From positions 1 through 11,068 of the forward strand of contig CAZRXM010000034.1 of assembly GCA_964604045.1 (NCBI GenBank): DNA of 11,068 nt, read 5' to 3'. Origin of the DNA: DRVP01 sp964604045 (GTDB lineage Archaea > Thermoproteota > Bathyarchaeia > Bathyarchaeales > Bathycorpusculaceae). A program made the translations under genes and the position numbers. This document shows positions 1-4,859 of this stretch, one piece after another. Position 1 is the first letter of the stretch. Each line of letters starts with the position of its first letter. Below the pieces are notes generated by a model, which saw only the letters and a program-made list of their open reading frames with translations, was not told where the DNA came from and ran no database searches.

Positions 1-400
1 TAGCTCGCTCCCAGTCTGCCAGAAACCTTTCAAGTCTTCCAATGCTAACCGGGTCGCCAACCTTGCCGAGCACACACATTTTTTGGCATTGTTCTTCTTG
101 AGGGCAGACCCGCCCGCAAATGGCTGGAAGACTATTCTTCTCTTTAATTTTCCTAATGCCCTCTTCGTATTTGCCCTCCCTGAGCAGTTTAATGAAGGCT
201 GGAATATCGATTTCAACAGGGCAGCCCTTCACACACTGGGGCTTTGGACATTGCAGGCAGCGGCTTGCCTCTTCTAGGGCTTGCTCCTCATTATAGCCCA
301 AAGCCACCTCGTTAAAGTTGTGTCTACGCACTTCCGGCGGCTGCTTAGGCATCGGAACAGCTTTTTTCTTAACCTTTGGTTTAGACTCACTTTCCGCCAC
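1..400 (-). CDS. gltA: GltA/NfnB-like NADPH-dependent glutamate synthase small-subunit family flavoprotein (N-terminal part only)
   Basis: This is the N-terminal 133 codons of a gene that leaves the window at the left edge. The translation shows a basic, proline-containing leader (VAESESKPKVKKK), then the N-terminal iron-sulfur domain of the GltD/GltA/NfnB family: CLQCPKPQCVKGCPVEIDIP near residues 53-71 and ICGRVCPQEEQC near 93-104. Members of this family use FAD and NAD(P)H. The version paired with an NfnA/SudB subunit forms NADH-dependent ferredoxin:NADP oxidoreductase or sulfide dehydrogenase, rather than making glutamate. That pairing is what the neighbouring gene suggests. I chose GTG at 400-398 because GGAGGGTG lies a few bases upstream; it overlaps the end of the upstream gene by 14 bases, which implies translational coupling. 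An ATG 16 codons further in is an alternative. The FAD and NAD(P) domains lie outside the window, so NfnB, SudA and GltA cannot be told apart. Confidence 0.9.
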   Translation of the reverse strand, partial: MAESESKPKVKKKAVPMPKQPPEVRRHNFNEVALGYNEEQALEEASRCLQCPKPQCVKGCPVEIDIPAFIKLLREGKYEEGIRKIKEKNSLPAICGRVCPQEEQCQKMCVLGKVGDPVSIGRLERFLADWERA

Positions 401-1229
401 ACTTACACCCTCCGAGCTCCCATAATAGGGCGCTTAAACGCTCCTCTGGGAGAAACATGCGTTGACGCTTAATCAATTCCTCATAATCCACGAGGTGTCC
501 GTCAAATTCCGGTCCATCCACACACGCAAACTTCATCTGCCCACCAACGCTTACACGGCAGACACCGCACATACCCATCCCGTCCACCATTATGGGCATG
601 AGCGTCACGACGGTTGGAATCTTGTGCGGCCTCGTCAACTCGCAAACCGTTTGAAGCATTGCCACGGGACCCATGGCAATGCAGCGATCAAACCTTTCAC
701 TAGCCAAAACATCTTTCAGGAAGTCTAAGCCTTTATAGCCCTCTGAACCGTCATCCGTTGCCACGTACAGCCTATGACTTAGTGCTCTCATCTCTTCTTT
801 AAAGAACAGCAGCTCCTTTATTCTTGCACCTATGACAGTCACAATAGTGTTTCCAGCCTCCCGAAGGGCTTTAACCTGCAAAAGCATAGGTGCAATCATT
901 ACGCCGCCGGCCACGCATAGGACTTTCCCGAAATACTTGATCTCTGAGGGATTTCCAAGAGGCCCTGTTATGTTCCATATGCATTCACCCACCTTCATCA
1001 TTCCAAGTTGCCTTGTTGTTTTGCCAACCTCGTTGAAAACAAAAGTTATGGTTCCCTTCTTAACATCGTAGCCGGCGATGGTTAAAGGCACCCTTTCACC
1101 CTTCTCGCCTATGATGACTATGATGAACTGTCCCGGCTTGGCTTTTCTCGCAATCTCCGGGGAGTAAACCTCAAAAAGCTTTATTTTTGGGGCTAACTCC
1201 TCAACCCTCACAATTTCGTACATTTGCAT
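387..1229 (-). CDS. NfnA/SudB-like FAD/NAD(P)-binding oxidoreductase subunit with 2Fe-2S cluster
   Basis: This 280-residue protein belongs to the sulfide/dihydroorotate dehydrogenase-like branch of the ferredoxin-NADP reductase superfamily. An FAD-binding barrel comes first (PGQFIIV near residue 32 and RVPLTIA near 46-52, the isoalloxazine-contact strand; TGPLG follows). A nucleotide-binding Rossmann half begins at CVAGGVMIAPM. The C-terminal 2Fe-2S motif is MVDGMGMCGVCRVSVGGQ followed by FAC, with C221, C224 and C236 as ligands. NfnA-type proteins use an Asp as the fourth ligand; D216 is the candidate. The size is normal for the family. The gene starts one base after the upstream stop (TAAaATG), with GGAGAGGT as ribosome site inside that gene's end, and overlaps the next gene. 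In the family this subunit binds NAD(H) and passes electrons to a GltA-like partner. The partner lies directly downstream, so a heterodimer is expected. Sulfide dehydrogenase and transhydrogenase roles cannot be separated from sequence. Confidence 0.9.
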   Translation of the reverse strand: MQMYEIVRVEELAPKIKLFEVYSPEIARKAKPGQFIIVIIGEKGERVPLTIAGYDVKKGTITFVFNEVGKTTRQLGMMKVGECIWNITGPLGNPSEIKYFGKVLCVAGGVMIAPMLLQVKALREAGNTIVTVIGARIKELLFFKEEMRALSHRLYVATDDGSEGYKGLDFLKDVLASERFDRCIAMGPVAMLQTVCELTRPHKIPTVVTLMPIMVDGMGMCGVCRVSVGGQMKFACVDGPEFDGHLVDYEELIKRQRMFLPEERLSALLWELGGCKCGGK

Positions 1230-1230
1230 T

Positions 1231-2442
1231 TTACCTCTCCCTCCGTAGGGGCTCCTTTAGGGGCTGTAAGGCTGCCACTTTCTTAACGAAAGCCTCGAGT
1301 TTTTCCTCGAAACTTCCAATTTGCCGCGGAGAAGCTTCTAAGAGTTCAAAGCGTTCTAAAAGTCCAGCTTTCTTCAAAAAATCCTTTAGAACCTCCATGT
1401 TTCTTTCAGCTGTGTCCCTTCCCTCTTGAAGTTTACAGTCTTCAGCTGGGCAGACGACAGCCATAACTCCATCGAAACCGTTCATCAAAGCGTTTACAAC
1501 GTGCACTGGGTCAAGAGCCTTGAAGCAGGGTATTTCGAGGGTGACAGCGTTCCGCTTAAACAAAACTTCCTCAGGATTGTCAAGGGCTTGAAATTCAGAC
1601 CACTGGCAACAGAAAACAAGGATTAATGGTGACTTCCCATCAGCCTTAAGCCTAACGGCGGAATCACAGTAACGCTTCAAAACGTTTTCAAACTCAAACC
1701 CTTTGAGTTGAATGGCGTGGTGGGGGCAGACGAGAGCACAAGCCCCGCACCCCATGCAGTACTCGTAGAGAATTTTGGGAGTTGCGAAGTGCTCCGCTTC
1801 TATGGCTGCATAGGGACAAATGAAAACGCATTTGTCGCAGCCCACACACTTCAAAGTGTCATAAACAACTTTCCGCGAATACTTGACAACCCTAACAGCG
1901 TCCCTGTCAAAACCCAAATCCTCCAGAACCCTTCTGCTCAAAAACAAGCGCCGCGTGTTAACTTTTGTACCCTCTTTGAAGCGGCAGAATAAATCCTCAC
2001 ATTGGATTGAAACCACATTCTTGATGCCTAAACCCAAAACTTTGAAAATGAATTCTGTGGGAACCCTTCCAGAACACGGCAAACGTAGCGGAACATAGTT
2101 TTTCAAGCTTAAACCCTGCTCCTTCAGAATCTCCTCGACTTCAAGGGTTGAAGGCGAATTCCCACGGCACATAAGGACGAGGGTTTCCGCGCCGGTCTTT
2201 CTACGCGCCCCTTCAACATATTTAACTAGGCTGTCATAGTCGTAGTAGAGGATTTCAATGGCAAAAACTGGACAGGCGCTATAGCATATCCCACAAACCT
2301 GACATTTTTGTACGTCAATTTCCATCTTCCCCGTTTCCGAATCCCGTTTTATAGCCTCGTAGGGGCAAACGGAACAGCAAATTGAGCAGCGGCTGCAGTA
2401 GTCTTGGTTAACACTCACTACAATGGTATGCTCCTCGCACAT
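1231..2442 (-). CDS. Tandem ferredoxin-FlpD/MvhD electron-transfer protein (two copies of 2x[4Fe-4S]+FlpD)
   Basis: This 403-residue soluble iron-sulfur protein is built as an internal duplication. Unit 1 has two 4Fe-4S motifs (C16-C19-C22-C26P and C47-C50-C53-C57P), then an FlpD/MvhD-like region with C92, C123, C148 and C153. Unit 2 repeats this with C199-C202-C205-C209P, C229-C232-C235-C239P, then C278-C279, C306, C331 and C336. Spacing within both FlpD regions is the same (C-x24-C-x4-C), and PCSGRV in unit 1 corresponds to PCFKAL in unit 2. MvhD/FlpD proteins carry a 2Fe-2S cluster and hand electrons from an oxidoreductase to HdrA, so this is likely the wire between the NfnA/NfnB-like flavoproteins and HdrA. 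The gene lies 100 bases after trxB, with a possible promoter of its own, and is coupled tightly to the flavoprotein gene after it. Unit 1 lacks the CC pair, so its 2Fe-2S site may be altered. The fold is well supported; the partners are inferred. Confidence 0.88.
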   Translation of the reverse strand: MCEEHTIVVSVNQDYCSRCSICCSVCPYEAIKRDSETGKMEIDVQKCQVCGICYSACPVFAIEILYYDYDSLVKYVEGARRKTGAETLVLMCRGNSPSTLEVEEILKEQGLSLKNYVPLRLPCSGRVPTEFIFKVLGLGIKNVVSIQCEDLFCRFKEGTKVNTRRLFLSRRVLEDLGFDRDAVRVVKYSRKVVYDTLKCVGCDKCVFICPYAAIEAEHFATPKILYEYCMGCGACALVCPHHAIQLKGFEFENVLKRYCDSAVRLKADGKSPLILVFCCQWSEFQALDNPEEVLFKRNAVTLEIPCFKALDPVHVVNALMNGFDGVMAVVCPAEDCKLQEGRDTAERNMEVLKDFLKKAGLLERFELLEASPRQIGSFEEKLEAFVKKVAALQPLKEPLRRER

Positions 2443-2489
2443 TTGACATTTCTCCGAAAGACGTTTTCAAGTTTTACACTGAAGTTTTG

Positions 2490-2522
2490 AAGATAAAATA
2501 TGCGGGCAATATAATATTTTTG
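2490..2522 (-). promoter_or_regulatory. Possible archaeal promoter (AT-rich box A region) for the downstream redox genes
   Basis: The 100-base gap between trxB and the tandem ferredoxin-FlpD gene is strongly AT-rich. On the minus strand it contains AATATTATATT and CATATTTTATC, both close to an archaeal box A, 50-80 bases ahead of the start codon at 2442. A purine run GGAGAA lies about ten bases before that start. A separate or additional transcript from here is plausible. No transcription start can be seen directly. Confidence 0.35.
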
Positions 2523-2542
2523 GAATAGAAAAGCACTATTTT

Positions 2543-3478
2543 TTAATACCTATAATAATAGGGTCGCCGAATATAGCCGTAAGCCTCCAAAGCAGCGGTA
2601 ATTCCCTGCCCCACAGCTGTCCCAACTTGTTTAACTGGATGGTTCGTAACGTCGCCGGCGGCGTATACCCCGGGTATGTTCGTTCTTTGGCGAACGTCTA
2701 CAACGATGTAGCCGTGATCGTCAACCTCAACGCCAGCCTCTTTGGCAAATTTGCTGTTAGGAACCTCCCCCACTTGGATGAAGACTCCGTTGACAGGCAA
2801 CTCGAAGGTTTCCATGGTTTTATTGTTGAATAAAACAACCTTTTCAACAATGTTTCCGCCCTCAATCTCCTTAACCTCGGTATTCCAAAAGACCTCAACG
2901 TTCTTCTTGTCCATCAAAGCTTTAATACGGGTCTCCTCGGCTCTGAAAGCGTTCCGCCTATGAACAACTTTAACCTCTGAAGCTAAATCAGCTAGGTAAA
3001 GGGCTGTCGCCACGGCGGAGTTTCCGCCTCCAACAACGAGGACCCGTTTACCCTTAAATAGGGGGCCGTCGCAAACGCCGCAGTAGCTAACCCCCCTTCC
3101 CTTAAACTCTTTCTCCCCTGGGACACCCAACTCGCTGTAGCTTGACCCGGAAGCAATAATCACAGCCTTAGCCTTGTAAACGCTCTTATCCGTCTTCACC
3201 GTCTTCTGTTCGCCCCTCAATTCTAAAGCCTCAACCCTTTCAAACTCATGGATAACGGTTCCGAGTTTCCTACACTGCGCCGCAAACTTTTGCGCCAACT
3301 CCGCACCGCTAATGCTTTCAAAACCGGGATAGTTCTCAATAACCGGAGCGTCTCCAGCGGTGCCTCCGGCAATCTTCTCCTCAATTATCAGCGTTTTCAG
3401 CCCGCTTCTAGCAGCATATATTCCAGCCGTTAAACCAGCGGGGCCTGCTCCAACTATTATCAGCTCCCATGTTTCCAT
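2543..3478 (-). CDS. trxB: Thioredoxin-disulfide reductase (NADPH-type)
   Basis: This 311-residue flavoprotein has the full low-molecular-weight thioredoxin reductase layout. The FAD-binding motif is IIVGAGPAGLTAGIYAARSG at residues 7-26. Next comes GGTAGDAPVIENYPGF at 38-53. The redox-active pair is C133-G-V-C136-D. The second dinucleotide motif is VVGGGNSAV at 148-156, followed by VVHRRNAFR at 171-179. The C-terminal FAD segment is YAAGDV. The HRR-x3-R signature is the family's usual mark of NADPH use, and it argues against the F420-dependent thioredoxin reductase known from some methanogens. The active site reads CGVC rather than the common CATC. The start ATG has TGAGGAAT upstream. The gene sits 21 bases after a tiny zinc-ribbon gene in the same transcription unit as the HdrD-like gene. 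Thus dithiol/disulfide chemistry and Hdr-type electron transfer appear to be co-expressed. No thioredoxin gene is visible in the window. Confidence 0.95.
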   Translation of the reverse strand: METWELIIVGAGPAGLTAGIYAARSGLKTLIIEEKIAGGTAGDAPVIENYPGFESISGAELAQKFAAQCRKLGTVIHEFERVEALELRGEQKTVKTDKSVYKAKAVIIASGSSYSELGVPGEKEFKGRGVSYCGVCDGPLFKGKRVLVVGGGNSAVATALYLADLASEVKVVHRRNAFRAEETRIKALMDKKNVEVFWNTEVKEIEGGNIVEKVVLFNNKTMETFELPVNGVFIQVGEVPNSKFAKEAGVEVDDHGYIVVDVRQRTNIPGVYAAGDVTNHPVKQVGTAVGQGITAALEAYGYIRRPYYYRY

Positions 3479-3499
3479 TCAGATTCCTCAATCATCTTC

Positions 3500-3613
3500 T
3501 TAGTCCGGTTCGTTTATCTCTATTTCGAAACACTCTTGACACATAGTTTCGAACATTTCATATTCCTCTCGCGATATTATCCTCCCACAGCATAGACACT
3601 TGTAACAACCCAT
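3500..3613 (-). CDS. Small zinc-ribbon-like protein (37 aa)
   Basis: A 37-codon reading frame fills the gap between the HdrD-like gene and trxB. The translation begins MGCYKCLCCGRIISREEYE and ends with MCQECFEIEINEPD. Cysteines at 3, 6, 8, 9, 25 and 28 form CYKC/CLCC and CQEC knuckles, the pattern of a small treble-clef or zinc-ribbon protein binding one metal ion. The tail is acidic. The frame starts 39 bases after the stop of the upstream gene (with GAGAAGAG just before the ATG) and ends 21 bases before trxB, so it is probably co-transcribed. No known family is recognised with confidence. It could be a small metal-binding partner or assembly factor for the neighbouring redox enzymes, or a general zinc-ribbon regulator. 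A fortuitous frame is possible, but paired CxxC knuckles in a tight intergenic slot make that less likely. Confidence 0.65.
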   Translation of the reverse strand: MGCYKCLCCGRIISREEYEMFETMCQECFEIEINEPD

Positions 3614-3652
3614 CTCTTCTCATTTATGCCGCTCATGTTTAGCCTTGAGACG

Positions 3653-4762
3653 TTATAGGGCTAATGCCAGCAGTTCAGCCACGTCTAAAACTTGGATTTT
3701 GCCCTCGTTTCCAGTGGTTTTAACAGCATCCTCCATGGTTAGCATGCAGAAAGGGCAAGCCACTGCCAAAACTTCAGCCCCAACATCGACGGCCTCCTTG
3801 ACACGGACCTCCGCTAGCCGCGGTCCTGGTATGTCTATCCACATTCTACCGCCTCCGCCTTCGCAGCATAGACTCCTGCTTCTTGAACGGTCGAATTCGA
3901 GAAGTTTTACGCCTTTGATGCTTTCGATGATTTTTCGGGGTTCATCGTAAACGTTGTTCTGTTTGCCCAGATAACAAGGGTCGTGGTAGACAACCTTCTT
4001 GTTCAACTCCTTCGTAGGAGCCAGCTTTCCATCTTCAATAAGCTTCGCCAGAAGCTGAGTGTGGTGTAGTGGCTCGAAACTCGTCTGATTATACTTGTTT
4101 TTGAAGGCATTAAAGCCGTGGGGACAGCTTGTAACCAACTGCTTGACACCATACTTGCCGAAGATTTTCATGTTTTCCTCCACAAGGAACTCGAAAAGCC
4201 CTTTCTCCCCTATGCTGTAAACCTCGCTTCCACAACAGTTTTCCTCCTCGCCTAAAACGCCGAAGTTTAAGTGGGCGGCTTCAAAACACTTAACAAGGCT
4301 TTTCGCAACATTTTGAACCCTCGGATCGTAGGACGCAGTGCAACCCACGTAGTATAGGATTTCCGCCCCTTGAGAAAAGTGTTTAACATTTAGCCCTTGA
4401 CTCCACTCTATACGTTTGCCGCGAATCCTACCCCACGGGTTCCCATTCTTGAAAACGCTTTCAAGGGCGTCCCTAATGGTTGGTGCTATCTGCCCCTCTT
4501 CGACGGCCATGCTTCTAATGTCTATCAGAAACTCGTAGGGGTCCAGGTCCTTGGGGCAACGTACGCCACACGTTGAGCATGTCGTGCAGCTCCACAACTC
4601 GTTCGGCGGATGAACGGTAAGCTTCCCAAAAGTGGAGACTTCCCGCATGTATTTTCTAATGTTAAGGTTTGCCTTTTTGGCCACCGGACAGCTTCCAGTG
4701 CATGTGCCGCATTGGATGCATTCACGAAGTTTATGTTTTTGAACAAGTTCTTGAACATTCAT
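3653..4762 (-). CDS. hdrD: HdrD-like heterodisulfide reductase subunit (HdrC-HdrB fusion, two CCG domains)
   Basis: This 369-residue soluble iron-sulfur protein has the HdrD layout. The N-terminal HdrC-like part carries two 4Fe-4S motifs (C15-x2-C18-x2-C21-x3-C25P and C59-x2-C62-x2-C65-x3-C69P). Two cysteine-rich CCG domains follow, as in HdrB. CCG-1 has C141, C176-C177 and C213, but the final cysteine is glycine (CPHG, G216). CCG-2 is complete: C263-x35-C299-C300-x35-C336-x2-C339. In HdrB/HdrD the CCG domains hold non-cubane 4Fe-4S clusters that cleave a disulfide such as CoM-S-S-CoB. Related proteins act on other disulfides, for example DsrC-type partners in sulfur-metabolising bacteria. 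No methanogenesis gene is visible here, so the substrate is unknown. There is no transmembrane segment and no HdrE nearby, which argues for a cytoplasmic complex with the divergently encoded HdrA. A purine-rich AGGAAAGTGAT lies upstream of the start. Confidence 0.9.
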   Translation of the reverse strand: MNVQELVQKHKLRECIQCGTCTGSCPVAKKANLNIRKYMREVSTFGKLTVHPPNELWSCTTCSTCGVRCPKDLDPYEFLIDIRSMAVEEGQIAPTIRDALESVFKNGNPWGRIRGKRIEWSQGLNVKHFSQGAEILYYVGCTASYDPRVQNVAKSLVKCFEAAHLNFGVLGEEENCCGSEVYSIGEKGLFEFLVEENMKIFGKYGVKQLVTSCPHGFNAFKNKYNQTSFEPLHHTQLLAKLIEDGKLAPTKELNKKVVYHDPCYLGKQNNVYDEPRKIIESIKGVKLLEFDRSRSRSLCCEGGGGRMWIDIPGPRLAEVRVKEAVDVGAEVLAVACPFCMLTMEDAVKTTGNEGKIQVLDVAELLALAL

Positions 4763-4798
4763 CTTCTACATCACTTTCCTTGAAAGTTAAGGATAAGA

Positions 4799-4806
4799 TT
4801 TTAAAA
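4799..4806. promoter_or_regulatory. Symmetric box A (TTTTAAAA) between divergent hdrD-like and hdrA genes
   Basis: The 97-base spacer between the two start codons contains TTTTAAAA, which reads the same on both strands. It is 37 bases from the HdrD-like start and about 54 bases from the hdrA start. Those distances fit archaeal TATA boxes 25 or so bases ahead of transcription starts, giving a short leader for the minus-strand gene and a leader of about 30 bases for hdrA. One TBP site could serve both directions, which would link expression of the two subunits. Confidence 0.45.
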
Positions 4807-4859
4807 GCGTTTCCCCATCTATGAAGGACTAACGACCATACAACCGGGGATACTAACCT

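Noticed and set aside
1..400. True glutamate synthase (nitrogen assimilation)
   Set aside because: No large glutamate synthase subunit is present and the gene is coupled to an NfnA/SudB-like partner, which favours a redox role. The label is kept only as the family name.
2521..2542. Terminator after trxB (AATAG...CTATT)
   Set aside because: The stem is only five A/T-rich pairs and the T-run lies on the plus strand, not on the transcribed sense of trxB.
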